NCBI RefSeq assembly: GCF_033546915.1
Contig: NZ_CP137850.1
Location: 806,001-870,000, forward strand
Length of the DNA stretch: 64,000 bases
DNA from: Mycoplasmopsis verecunda
GTDB taxonomy: Bacteria > Bacillota_I > Bacilli_A > Mycoplasmatales > Metamycoplasmataceae
Direction: 5' to 3'
A model generated the notes under the pieces. It was not told the origin of the DNA. It did not search any database and was given only the letters and a program-made list of their open reading frames with translations. Positions 21,044-33,377 of this stretch are shown piece by piece (the stretch's first letter is position 1; every line of letters begins with the position of its first letter). The position numbers and the translations under genes are program-made.

Positions 21044-22612
21044 TATAAATTAAAAAGCTGTCAATCCACCTAATCGTGAGCTAACAGCTTTTTTTTAGTT
21101 CCTTGTATAATAAAATTGCAAATCTAAAGGAAGGAACTAACTTAATTATAATGTTAATAGATTTGAAGTATAACAAAAAAGAGTATTTTGCATAAAAATT
21201 GAGGAAAAAGTATATCAAACGGTTATATCAAAAACTCAAAGAGAAGCATATTATCATTTTGCAATAATGGATTCACTAAATGATAACGAAATAAACAAAA
21301 TCCATAAGGACATAAACAAACTCAGAGAGCAAAATATAACTCATTTCAACATCGAAAAGCTAGCTATTATGTTTAAAAATTTCGCAACACATGAAACACT
21401 GAATGATATTTCAAAAACAATGAACGTATCAGCTAAAGTTCTCAAGCAAAATTTAAAACTAGCTATGTGAGATGACACAGCAGAAGACTCATACAAATTT
21501 TGCAGTAATTGTAAAAATAGACTAACAACAATTTTTAAAGTTTCACATCGTGAATGAGTTCAGCTCAAAATGCAAAATGTTCAAAATCCAGTTCAACAAA
21601 TTCATGAAAACACAATTTCAAAATGAGATGATATTGTTCGCTTCTGAAGGTTTTGAAGTAAACAACACAGAATCGTTAAGAGAAAATTATCTAAAGGTAT
21701 TTTACTTTCAGATAATGAAAAGAAATTTGAACCACTAATATCAGTAACGACATTCTTGGATTACTATAAAGAACAATTGAAGGATAAAAATGCTTTATAC
21801 CTACGCCACAAGCTTTTTATTACTTTATGGATTAAGAATATGTTAAAGATGTTGATTTCTCTATTTTTATTTTGAAATCAAAAGAGGTATTTCAAAAATC
21901 TAATTGAGATAAACTACGTGGCAAGAAGAAAAAAGCCTAAAGGAGTGCAATCTAAGAAAATTAACTTTGGTATTTCTATTCATCTCGCACCATTAACAAT
22001 TAGAAACAGAGAAGAATTTGGACATTATGAAATGGACACAGTAATTCTTAATTTAAGAGCTAAATATTGCATTCTTACCTTGCTAGAAAGAAAGACAAGA
22101 ATGTTATTTGGGATATTAACTCGGCGAGATGCAGATTCAATAAAAGAATCACTTCTTAAATTGATTAATCATCACAATTTAACCATTTTATCTCTAACCA
22201 TAGACAATGGTTCGGAAAATGTGAAGTTAAATGAAATAAGAGAAATTCCTGTTATTTACAAGTGCGATACATATTCATCATGACAAAAAGGAAGCATAGA
22301 AAATGCTCATAAAAAAATCAGAAACTTTCTACCAAAAGGCAAGTTTCCGAGATATGTTAATTTTGAATATATTTCACAAATGTTCAACGCAATAAATGAT
22401 CAATATCGTGATTTTATTGATGATAAAACAGGCAGAATAATCAGGTTAAAAACTTCTAAATATTTCAACAGTTTCGTCTAAATAACAAAGAATTTTAAGC
22501 TCAGGCTTTATTTTTCTTCACGCTTTTGGAACATTTTTGTAAAATTTATACAGCAATATTGAGGAACTACTCAATTTACCACTTAGGTGGACTTTCAACT
22601 TTTTAATTAATA
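21044..22612 (+). mobile_element. IS30-family element, right copy (1569 bp)
   Basis: Same ends and content as the left copy, opposite orientation. Its own 14-bp direct repeats differ from those of the left copy, so the two inserted independently. The right end lies about 45 nt before the -10 box of the downstream tRNA genes. Confidence 0.9.
21267..22481 (+). CDS. IS30-family transposase (right copy, possibly defective)
   Basis: A 404-codon frame with TGA as Trp, carrying all three catalytic regions: EMDTVILN, LTIDNGSEN and WQKGSIENAHKKIRNFLP. However, residues about 170-220 read as a hydrophobic string (LFITLWIKNMLKMLISLFLF) that does not belong. In the neighbouring frame the same bases give TPQAFYYFMD, then DVDFSIFILKSKEVFQKSNW and DKLRGKKKK, which looks like the true sequence. 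So a frameshift near 21800 is cancelled by an A6 run near 21930. The enzyme is open from end to end but probably damaged. Confidence 0.75.
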
Positions 22613-22626
22613 CATTAAAAAAATAT
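22613..22626. repeat. 14-bp target-site duplication, right side of right IS30 copy
   Basis: CATTAAAAAAATAT, identical to 21030-21043. Confidence 0.85.
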
Positions 22627-22657
22627 AAAAAAATTATTTGAAAAAAAATTCTTATGT

Positions 22658-22663
22658 TATAAT
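22658..22663 (+). promoter_or_regulatory. -10 box of the tRNA-Leu/tRNA-Lys transcript
   Basis: TATAAT 30 nt before tRNA-Leu. A TTGAAA upstream is spaced only 14 nt away, so the -35 is uncertain. Confidence 0.6.
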
Positions 22664-22692
22664 ACTTAAGCAACAAACACAAACAAGCTGTT

Positions 22693-22778
22693 GCCCAGGT
22701 GGTGGAATGGTAGACACAAGGGACTTAAAATCCCTCGGTAGCAATACCGTGCTGGTTCAAGTCCAGTCCTGGGCACCA
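22693..22778 (+). tRNA. tRNA-Leu (anticodon TAA)
   Basis: 86 nt with a long variable arm (CTCGGTAGCAATACCGTG), encoded CCA, anticodon loop CTTAAAA. Acceptor GCCCAGG pairs with CCTGGGC. Confidence 0.95.
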
Positions 22779-22784
22779 ATATCT

Positions 22785-22860
22785 GCGCCCTTAGCTCAGC
22801 AGGTAGAGCAAATGGCTTTTAACCATTGGGTCAGAGGTTCGAATCCTCTAGGGCGTACCA
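22785..22860 (+). tRNA. tRNA-Lys (anticodon TTT)
   Basis: 76 nt, encoded CCA, anticodon loop CTTTTAA, acceptor GCGCCCT with AGGGCGT. Six nt after tRNA-Leu. Confidence 0.95.
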
Positions 22861-22876
22861 TTTCAAGAAATTGACC

Positions 22877-22905
22877 AAAAGTTCTGATTTATATCAGAAC
22901 TTTTT
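22877..22905 (+). terminator. Terminator after the tRNA pair
   Basis: AAAAGTTCTGAT-TTAT-ATCAGAACTTTT followed by T-rich sequence. Confidence 0.9.
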
Positions 22906-23005
22906 TTTATAAAATTTTAAACTTCTTTATCATTCGATTACTTGATTCAAAATATGAATAATGCAATATGATATAATACATTAAATATAACTTATAAGGG
23001 CATTT

Positions 23006-26000
23006 ATGGAACAAAATAAAACATTATCAACAACAATAATTAATAATTACATGAAAAATAAATCACCATTTTTTATTGATAAAACTAAAAAAATTAAATA
23101 TGTAGCTATTGGTGATTCAGTTACTGCTGGATTTGATGGAACACTTGCACGTGATTATCCAGGAGAAATGCAAAATGATGAAATTATTGGTATTTCTTAT
23201 CCTGCATTTTTAGCTAGATTACTAAATCAAGATAATCGTGTCGAAGCTTTTATTAACTATTCAGCATCAGGAAGTAGAATTGCTGATTGAATTAAAATGC
23301 TTGAACTTAATTATGATAATTCAAACAATGATTTACCTGATTGAGATGATGTAGATAGAGCATTTAGAGTTAATAAAGGCGGAGCTAAACAAATTGTAGC
23401 AAGCGCAATAAAAGAATTAAAACAAGCTAATTTAGTAACTATATTAATTGGTGCTAATGATTTCTTCTATTTATTCTTTAAAGCAGCTGCTAAATCAAAG
23501 CCATTTGAATTAATACAAGAATTAAATAATAAATCACCTGATTATCAAAAAATATGTGATTATATTGTTGATATTTCAAAATCTATAATTCCTGAAATTG
23601 AGAAAAGATTATATGCTTTATTATCAAAAATTAGAGATTTTGCTCCAGTAGCTAATATTAATATTATTGCTTATCCTATGTCCTTAAGTGTGCTTAAACC
23701 AGCACTAGATGATTTCTTTTCTTCAGTATTAAGCTGTGAAAATAAAAATCCAATTCAAATTATTTTTAATCAATTAAATGGTGTTATGTATAAAGTAGCA
23801 TCCGAGCTTAGTTTAACTGTCATAAACCCTTACAATGAGCAATACTGAGTGCAAAATTCAACCAAACTAACAAGCTTTTATTTTGATGTACATCCTAATA
23901 CAATTGGTTATAAGAAAATGGCTATGGATATATATCTTAAGTTGGTAACTCCATCAAGAAATGTTTCTAATTATTATCCTTATATCGATTTTACACAGCA
24001 ATATCTAGACTCTGACTTGAATTTAAATTGAGAAATTCAAGCTAATGAAGATAATGATATAGTGCTAGGTAAAACTACCGATGATTATTTACATAAATAT
24101 ATTCCATTTGTCGCTAAAATAGATCGTACAAGGAATTTAAAAAATTATGGAGAAAGATTAATACGTCTTTCACAAACATTTAAAAACATTACAAAAGAAG
24201 TTATGATTGGTTTAACTACAAATCAATCATTTGCAAAAATAGATCCTAATTTTGAATTAAAAGACTTAATTTTAAAAAACGAAGATGATTTATTAAATAA
24301 TGATATGGAAAAAGTCGTAAATTCAGGATTAATACAAAACTTATTAGCTGATTTCCAAAAGGAATTAGTTAAATTAGAACAAAAAGATCAACTTGAAATA
24401 TGAAATTTTAAATATGCATTAAAAAAATCATTATTAAAAAGTGAGAACTTCTTTAATTCTATTAGACTAGTATCTGGAAGTAACTTTTTAGAGAAAAATT
24501 ATCGTGAACTTAAAATTATATTAGCAAAAATTGTTAATAAATTATTTAAAGAAAATACCACTACTGTTATTAATTGAATTACATTATTTATTTCTCCTTT
24601 TGCAAAACATCTTGGTATTAAAAGCAATAATATTAAAAAGTTATTAGCTTTAATTATTCCTAATGAACGATTCATTCAAATAGCACATATTACAGTTAAT
24701 TTATTTGTTGATAATTCTGATAATTTAAAAAATGTTAAATCATATGATGAATTAGTTAATGTTTTTATTTACGATGAAGAAACTATTAAGAAAATAGCTA
24801 ACATCTTATCAGAATTAATTTATGAAGTGTTAAATAATCATACAACTAAAAATATAATTACTGATATTTTCTGAAATATTTTAACTGAAAATAATTATCA
24901 AAATAATATTTCTAAAGAACAATTAGAAAAAGTTATGGTTGAAATTTCCGAAGATTTAAGCTTCATAAAAAGCGCAATGTTCAAAGAGGTTACATCAACA
25001 TTTCTAAAAAGTTTTATTTTCAACTTAAATAAATATGGTATTGAAAATTTTGAAAAAGCTTTTATCGAAAGTATTATTCTAATATTTGAATATCTTGAAA
25101 ATAATACTAGTGTAGATGAAAAATTTTCAAAAGATAATATTATTAAGAAAACAGCAGGTAGCAAGGTTATTTATAATAACAAGATATTTTTTAGACAATT
25201 AGTTCGTAATATCTTAAATAAAACTTCAAATGGTAGCCTAATTGATGAATTTACCAACTTTATTCCAATTAAACACGAAAATTTACCTGCTATACTTGAA
25301 AAATATATAAATATCTGCTTATCCAACTATGGTGAGGTTGTATCAAAATCAGCATCTGTTATTTTAATTGATCAATTAAATGAAGAATTAGGATTTAAAT
25401 TTAATCAAGATTCTGATTATGATTTATTTAATGAAGCAATTAAAGCTGTACTAAAATCAATAAAAAATACTCAAGAGTTACAAATAATAATTGAAAAATC
25501 AGTTAAATTAATAACAAATACAGACTTTTCTCAATCACCTAATAAGTTAATGTTAATAATAAATCTATTAGTTAAATCCTTCTTTAGCATTTTAACTGAT
25601 AAAGAAGGCAAAATCTCAGTTAATGAAATTTTTAACAAAACTATTTTTATTAAAAAGATATTAAATAATATTGAACCTCAACTATATGCAAGATTTATTA
25701 ATAGGTTATTCGAAGTGTCTAATAAGGAACAAATGAGCGGTATTTATGCAATATTAAATCTCATCTTATCTCTTCCAGATAATTATCATCCGAATGCTAA
25801 TACAGAAACAAAATTTAGTATTAAGCAGAAAGTTTCTTTAGCTCAAAATAAAATTAAAAAAGTTATGGAACTTAATTCACATATTGTAATAGATGTTCCT
25901 GTTTATAAAATTATTCCTAAATTAAAGAAATTTATGGGAGTAATATTTGAACCATTATTTATCAATTTAATTAAACAAAATAAGACAATAAATAATCAAG

Positions 26001-26440
26001 ATATTATTAATTACAAAAATACAGATGGATATAAAGCTTTATATAGATTTACCACAACTATACTTTGAATATTAAAAGATAAAATTAATAATCGCTATTT
26101 ATTCTGAAATGCCTCTAGTTTTAATCTAGAAAAAATCTTTTTAGACGGAACTGAAATCGGATTTAATAATGCATTAAATAAATTTAATCATATATTTGAT
26201 ACCCTAAATAATGATTCTAAATTCGCTTGTGGGGCAAAATATAATTCAAAAAGTTATAATTTTGAATTTATTACCGGTAATCGTTCAACATGAACTACAT
26301 ACAAGAATTATTGACCAGATCAACTACTAGCATACTTACATTACAATAAACAATTTGTGAATAATAAAGTTACTATTAATGGGTGAACAATAGATAAATA
26401 CAGCGGTAATTTAATGGTAGAAGTCTTACTTAATTCTTAG
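23006..26440 (+). CDS. Very long SGNH/GDSL hydrolase-domain protein (3' end altered)
   Basis: A 1144-residue protein. The N-terminal 320 residues form an SGNH esterase domain: block I YVAIGDSVTAGFD (31-43, nucleophile Ser), SGSRIADW (block II region), block III ILIGANDFF (about 150) and block V FDVHPNTIGYKKMA (about 293, Asp/His). The remaining 800 residues are helical, leucine/isoleucine/asparagine-rich and unlike any domain I know. No signal peptide is visible. The stop TAG at 26438 is new. The duplicated 3' end at 28378-28550 shows the original frame reading on for 20 more codons (LEKGYLEGDKSIIKKKLLLK), so this copy lost about 20 residues after the IS1634 insertion. Esterase/lipase activity is likely; substrate unknown. 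Confidence 0.85.
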
Positions 26441-26522
26441 AAAAGGATATTTAGAAGGTGATAAAAGCATCATTAAAAAGAAATTATTATTAAAGTAATT
26501 TGTGTATCTTAGATACGCATTT
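26352..26522 (+). repeat. Left copy of a 171/173-bp target-site duplication
   Basis: Begins AATTTGTGAATAATAAAG and ends GATACGCATTT. The same sequence recurs at 28378-28550 with two small differences (a lost C and a lost A near 26436-26444). It lies immediately outside the IS1634-type element, so it is the duplicated target. Confidence 0.9.
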
Positions 26523-28377
26523 CCTGAGTTTCCAAGTTAAATAATATTAAAAATCATACAACCCTACAAAATAGAGCTGTATGATTTTTTAATCATAAAA
26601 ATTACATACATAAAATATTATTTAATGCTTTGTTTACAATTTCATAATCTGATTTATTATCAGAGCTTTTATTTATAAATGTTTTTCTAACAATTTGATT
26701 ATTTACCAATTCTTCAACCATAACAGCTGATTTTATTGATTCAATTAATCTATTATTTGTAAATTTATCAATTACTCCATATTTATGTAAATATTCATTA
26801 ACTTTATATAAAGAGTATTTTAAAACTACTAGAGCTAAAAAAACATAATACAAAGTGTCCTCGAATATGTTTATCGCTTCACACATAAATTGGTCTAACA
26901 TCAAGTGAGCTTTTAATGTTCTGAAGTTTTCTTCTATTTGTCATTGTTTATGATAAATATTTTTTATTTCCTCAGGTGATAAGTCCATTCTTGAAGTTTC
27001 ATATACATAAATACCATCAAATTTCTTATCTTGTTCAATCTTTTCATAATTAAGAACAAAATTTATAGAGTCATTTGTTTTAAAGAACTTATATTTTTTA
27101 ATTCCTATTAAATCTTCACCTTTAACAACACCATTTTTGTTTTGTTTTTTAATGAAGTTATTAATTAAAAACATCTCTGTCAGCTTTATCTTTTTTAGCT
27201 CTTTTTCACTGAAAGTTACAATTCTTCTTCTTTTATGTCCATTTAATCTCTTTTTATTTCACATTGACGCATATTCTTGTTCTTTATATTTAAATTCACC
27301 ATTTTCAATTCAATCACTTTCATTAAAAATATATTCTTTAAATTGATTTGAGCCAGCTTTTGCACAATATGAAATTATAAAATCAATTCCTAATTGCTCT
27401 AAAAATCTGATGTTTCTGTTTGAAGACATACCTCTATCAGCTATGATGGTGATATTTTTTAACATCATAAGTTTGAGTCATTTTAATGATAAATGGAATC
27501 ATAGTTGAAGCATCCATTGTATTACCTTTGAAAAGCTCAAAAATGTATAGGAATACCATTTGAATCTGTTGCCATGCCTAATACAACTTAATCCTCTTTG
27601 ATTTTTTCCATCTTTAGAATAACCCGGAAATCTTAAACCATCTCTTTTGAAAGTTTCAAAATATACAGTTGATGAATCATAAAATACTAATTCAATTTCT
27701 CTTTTTGTCTTTTCAGAAATAACTTTGTTAACTCTTTTTAAAATGTCGACTTTATAATCATCGAGTAAATCTAAAACATTATAAAAACTACTTTTTTTTA
27801 AGCTTGATTTCACTGATGAAATCATCTTTTTATTGAATGTCTGAATAATGCTGTCAGCTTGTATGATTCTTGAGGAAATAAAATATTCCAATAATTGTTC
27901 TAGCTGTTTATGCTTGGTTTTAGGTAGTGAATTAAGTATTTCTAATTCTTTTATAACTGAATATAAGTTTTGAATGCCATAGTTAACTAATCTATTTTCA
28001 AAATATCCATTATTTAAAGAATTAATTAATTGTTCTTTTACATATTCTTTTTCAGAGTCAATCGGAATCACCTTTGCATTTTGCTTTAATATATCCAATG
28101 CATTAGGATTTAATTTCTCAAGTTCTTCCAAATATCCTAAACCAACAATTCTTTTATATCCTTTTCCAAAACCTAAAGTTTTACAAACTGATAAATATAT
28201 TTTGTCTTTGTTTTTACTTTTCATTATATGTAACTTAGCTTTACTTTCCATATAATTATTATACCACTTTATGAATGTAATGAATATATAAAAAGTAAAA
28301 ATTTTTTTGTTGTTTTATACTATGTATAAAAGGCGTCGAAAATTAAATAAAAAGAGCTTCCAACTTGGAAACTCAGG
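26523..28377 (-). mobile_element. IS1634-family element, first copy (decayed)
   Basis: Ends CCTGAGTTTCCAAGTT (left) and AACTTGGAAACTCAGG (right) are inverted repeats. The 1855-bp element carries one transposase gene on the minus strand. It is flanked by a direct repeat of about 171 bp. IS1634 is known for making very long, variable target duplications. Related to, but clearly diverged from, the element at 40088-41956. Confidence 0.92.
26602..28251 (-). pseudogene. IS1634-family transposase, frameshifted
   Basis: Begins MESKAKLHIMKSKNKDKIYL and follows the intact homologue up to LRFPGYSKDGKN. There the frame turns into QRGLSCIRHGNRFKWYSYTF while another frame carries MATDSNGIPIH, the expected continuation, so there is an indel near 27600. 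Later parts (FDGIYVYETSRMDLSPEEI and the C-terminal helix) survive in separate frames. Family DDE transposase; not functional as it stands. Confidence 0.85.
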
Positions 28378-28550
28378 AATTTGTGAATAATAAAGTTACT
28401 ATTAATGGGTGAACAATAGATAAATACAGCGGTAATTTAATGGTAGAAGTCTTACTTAATTCTCTAGAAAAAGGATATTTAGAAGGTGATAAAAGCATCA
28501 TTAAAAAGAAATTATTATTAAAGTAATTTGTGTATCTTAGATACGCATTT
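28378..28550 (+). repeat. Right copy of the IS1634 target-site duplication
   Basis: Holds the unaltered 3' end of the SGNH-hydrolase gene (stop TAA at 28524) cut off from its body. The terminal GCGTATC-like hairpin and T-rich tail (about 28528-28558) are the original transcription terminator of that gene. Confidence 0.9.
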
Positions 28551-28642
28551 TATTTTAACTCATATTTATTCAATTAGCTTATAAAAGTGAGAAAAAAGCT
28601 TATGCATAAGCATAAGCAATAATAAAGGTCATAAAAATGAAA

Positions 28643-28719
28643 TGGTGCGAACGAATGGACTTGAACCATCGACCTCACGATTATCAGTCGTGTGCTCTAA
28701 CCAGCTGAGCTACGCTCGC
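28643..28719 (-). tRNA. tRNA-Ile (anticodon GAT)
   Basis: 77 nt, encoded CCA, anticodon loop CTGATAA, acceptor GCGAGCG with CGTTCGC. Confidence 0.95.
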
Positions 28720-28779
28720 AAGTATGTATGCATATTATACCACACAATAGGTATATGCATACAAAAATTATTAAGTTTA

Positions 28780-29178
28780 TTAACGTTTTGAGAATTGTCT
28801 TGCACGACGTGCTGCACGTAAACCTGGTTTTTTACGTTCTTTAGCACGAGCATCTCTTGTAAGCATTCCAGCTGCTTTAAGAGCGGCACGGTAATCAACA
28901 TTAGCTTCTAATAATGCACGAGCAATACCTAATCTAATTGCTCCAGCTTGCCCGCTAAGTCCTCCACCAGTTACGTTTACACTAACATCAAATGTTCCCA
29001 TTGTGTCTGTTAAAACAAATGGTTGATTTGCATCTTGTAAATAAATATCAGATGTTAAGTAAGCACGAGCATCACGGTTGTTAATTGTGAATTTACCTGT
29101 TCCTGGTGTTAATCTAACACGAGCAACTGATGATTTTCTTCTACCTAAACCACGGTACATTACATTGTTGTTAGCCAT
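28780..29178 (-). CDS. rpsI: 30S ribosomal protein S9
   Basis: A 132-residue ribosomal protein ending in the conserved basic tail [17 protein letters not shown] that reaches the ribosomal P site. Other family motifs: [31 protein letters not shown]. It follows rplM by 2 nt, the standard rplM-rpsI operon. Confidence 0.98.
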   Translation of the reverse strand: MANNNVMYRGLGRRKSSVARVRLTPGTGKFTINNRDARAYLTSDIYLQDANQPFVLTDTMGTFDVSVNVTGGGLSGQAGAIRLGIARALLEANVDYRAALKAAGMLTRDARAKERKKPGLRAARRARQFSKR

Positions 29179-29180
29179 AA

Positions 29181-29615
29181 TTATTTAACCTCTAATCTTT
29201 CTGGGTTTTGTGCTGCATGTTTGTGTTCTGGTCCAGCATATACAAATAAGTTTCTACGTTGTTTGTTCCCTAATTTTGTATGTGGTAACATACCTGAAAC
29301 AGCTTTTTCAATTAAAGCGGTTGGTCTTTTAACTCTTAATTTTGCTGCTTGAATTGATTTTAATCCACCAGGATATCCTGAGTGTGAGTAGTAGATTTTG
29401 TTTTCTTCTTTGTTTCCTGTTAGAACAACTTTTTCAGCATTGATAATAATAACATTATCTCCCATGTCTGAGTTAGGTGTAAATGTTGGTTTGTTTTTTC
29501 CTCTTAATACTGATGCTACTTGTGCTGCTAAACGACCAAGTACTTGACCTTCAGCATCAACAACATATCATTTTTTGTTAGCTTGTTGAGTATTTACTAT
29601 TGTAGTTTGTCTCAT
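29181..29615 (-). CDS. rplM: 50S ribosomal protein L13
   Basis: A 144-residue ribosomal protein. Motifs [30 protein letters not shown] and [19 protein letters not shown] are diagnostic for L13. The start at 29615 has a strong GGAGGATT site and gives the full conserved N terminus ([16 protein letters not shown]). It opens the rplM-rpsI operon; a TATAAT box lies 60 nt upstream. Confidence 0.98.
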
Positions 29616-29675
29616 GCTAATCCTCCTACGTTAATATAAATATATGGTTCGGTTAATTTTTTAAATTGCTTATTA

Positions 29676-29681
29676 ATTATA
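29676..29681 (-). promoter_or_regulatory. -10 box TATAAT for rplM-rpsI
   Basis: TATAAT preceded by G (GTTATAAT, extended -10 like), about 60 nt before the rplM start codon. Confidence 0.6.
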
Positions 29682-29800
29682 ACACACAATATTTAATAAG
29701 CTATACAATTTTTGAAGTTATAAAAATACTATAAATAAGTTATTTTTGTTAATTATTATTGTTTTTATGCTTATTCATTAAAGTAATTAATAATAAAACA

Positions 29801-30480
29801 CTATTGAATTTTTATTTGACTTAACAGGTATATAGCAGCTGTTTCAGCTCTTAATATTCTACTTCCTAAAGATACAGCAGATACATTATTTTCCGTTGCA
29901 AGTAAAATTTCTTCCTGACTAAATCCCCCTTCAGGTCCAACGATAAATAAAACATTTTCATTTATTGGCTGGGGCAAAGAAACTGATGTAGTAATTTGTT
30001 CATGGGCTATAAATTTATTTTCAATATTGTATTTCAATACATCTTTAAATTTAGTTAATGGCGAGATTTCAGGAATATTATTTCTAAATGATTGTTCGGC
30101 CGCACTTTTTACAATAGATTTCAATCTATCTAATTTAGCATCAAATTTATTAAATCTAACTAAATCATGCTGAGTATACTGAGTAATGATTGGAATAATT
30201 TTACTTACTCCTAATTCGGTTGCTTTTTGTAAAGCTCATTCAAATCTTTCTCATTTAATAACACTAATTGCTAGGACAACTTCAATATTTAATTCATGAT
30301 TTTGATTTATCTTTTCAATTATTAAAGCTTTATCATCTTGCAAAATGCATTTATAAAATTCATTATTATAAACACAAATAAATTCTTTATCGTTTGCACG
30401 GATTACTTTTAAATGTTTTAAAGTATCTTTATCTAAAATAAAATAATTATTTACTTTTTCATTTACAAAGAAACGATTCA

Positions 30481-30481
<1 letters not shown>
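29801..30481 (-). CDS. rsmE: 16S rRNA m3U1498 methyltransferase
   Basis: A 226-residue SPOUT-class methyltransferase. An N-terminal PUA-like domain (MNRFFVNEKVNNYFILDKDT, then HLKVIRANDKEFI) is followed by the SPOUT fold with the SAM-binding knot motifs VLFIVGPEGGFSQEEI and VSLGSRILRAETAAIYLLS. It would methylate U1498 of 16S rRNA. Its start overlaps the stop of the ABC-F gene (TAATG), so both are translated from one message and both act on the ribosome. Confidence 0.95.
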
Positions 30482-32100
<1,619 letters not shown>

Positions 32101-32157
32101 TTGTCCTCCATGTTATTAAATAGTTGCTTTATTATAATTGAAAATAGCCATAATATT

Positions 32158-32217
32158 AAAAAAACCTTCAATAATGAAGGCGATAACATCATGAGTTACT
32201 CACTCTCGATGTCGGCT
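32158..32217 (-). ncRNA. Structured leader or small RNA with terminator upstream of the ABC-F gene
   Basis: From a TATAAT at 32225-32230 transcription would start near 32218. The RNA can fold as GACATC pairing with GATGTT around an inner TGAG-TAA-CTCA hairpin, then a strong terminator CCTTCA-TTAT-TGAAGG plus seven T (32158-32180). A second start, ATGATG near 32190, opens a short leader frame (MMLSPSLLKVFLILW) running through the terminator. The ABC-F start lies 58 nt past the T-run. This is the arrangement of an attenuator, or the terminator ends an independent small RNA. Confidence 0.55.
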
Positions 32218-32224
32218 CGGTTAT

Positions 32225-32230
32225 ATTATA
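32225..32230 (-). promoter_or_regulatory. -10 box TATAAT of the ABC-F leader
   Basis: GTTATAAT, extended -10 like; leader of about 118 nt to the ABC-F start codon. Confidence 0.6.
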
Positions 32231-32294
32231 ACACGAGTTTTTTTATATTTAATTTATTTATGGTACTAAAAATTAGTAATATAAGATTTTTTTA

Positions 32295-33377
32295 TTAATA
32301 AATGAATATTGCATTGTATAAATCAGGTTTTTTTTCTTTCATATCTCGAGATAAAACCTTAAAGGTGTAATATACATTGCCTCTTTTATTAAATCAATGC
32401 TCAAAATCATTTAATGATTTATCTAATAATTGAAATGCATCATTATCTCGTGAATATATGATTTTGATATCACCATATTTATTTATTGAATAAAAACTCA
32501 TTAAAGCACTTAATATTTGATACATATTATTATAACTATTTACATGAACCATTCCTAAATGAGGTAATAAAATAATTTTATTTTTAAATGTCATTTTTGT
32601 ATATTTATTTGGTGCAAGATCATAATCATCTGGTTTCTCATATAAGATAGATTGATAAGGATAGAATAAAGGAGGGGTATTATTTATGTAAATAGTTTGT
32701 GGTTGATCGTTGTCTATTTCAAAAAATTTTTTGTTCTTTGAAGCTATAAGCAATAATGAAATGATTTCTCACATTTTTTGCACATTTTCATCATCAAATG
32801 TAATGACATTAAATTTATTAAATATATCTGTATATAAGATTGGTTGATCGCTATTGTAATTTGTTTTTAATGAGTTTATATTTTTCATCATAAACTTTAA
32901 TGTTAATAATTCCAAGGTAGTGATTTTATCTTGTTGTAATAGTTTTTGAACCCCTGTTATTGTGCTATTATTACTTATGCCAATAGATAATTCATGTCCC
33001 TTAAGAGAATTATTTATTAGTTTGTTTATTGATGATGGTTTTTTAAAAATAGTTAATAATAATTCGACATCACTGTTTTCTAATATATTTGTAGAAACTT
33101 CTTTAAGTAATTCATCAATATTTTTCTTAGTCGATGTATTAAACATTGAATTTATAAATTCATTTAATACTTTGCTGTAATACTCGACATCATCAACTCT
33201 TTTGCTTATATTATCCTTATTGATATATGCACGTAAATAAGGTTGAATATTTGATTCACCAACTTTTGTGATTTCATCTGGTTGTGATTTCTCATTGTGC
33301 TGTGAATTGCTACACTGTGAAGCAATTAAAGGTAATGTTGTAATTAAAGACGATGATAACAATATTCATTTTTTCAT
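32295..33377 (-). CDS. Lipoprotein coupled to the subtilase
   Basis: A 360-residue predicted lipoprotein: MKKWILLSSSLITTLPLIA leads to the lipobox IASQC (Cys23). The mature part is helical and polar with no domain I recognise. Its ATG overlaps the stop of the subtilase gene (TAATG), and its GGAGGT ribosome site lies inside the last codons of that gene, so the two are made together. That coupling suggests a shared job at the cell surface, for example presenting a substrate to or anchoring the protease; this is inference. Confidence 0.8.

Noticed and set aside
18854-22612. Composite transposon carrying ppa
   Set aside because: Each IS30 copy has its own, different target-site duplication, showing two separate insertions; no repeat flanks the whole unit.
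22638-22874. Plus-strand open frame over tRNA-Leu and tRNA-Lys
   Set aside because: It is a chance frame across two clear tRNA genes.
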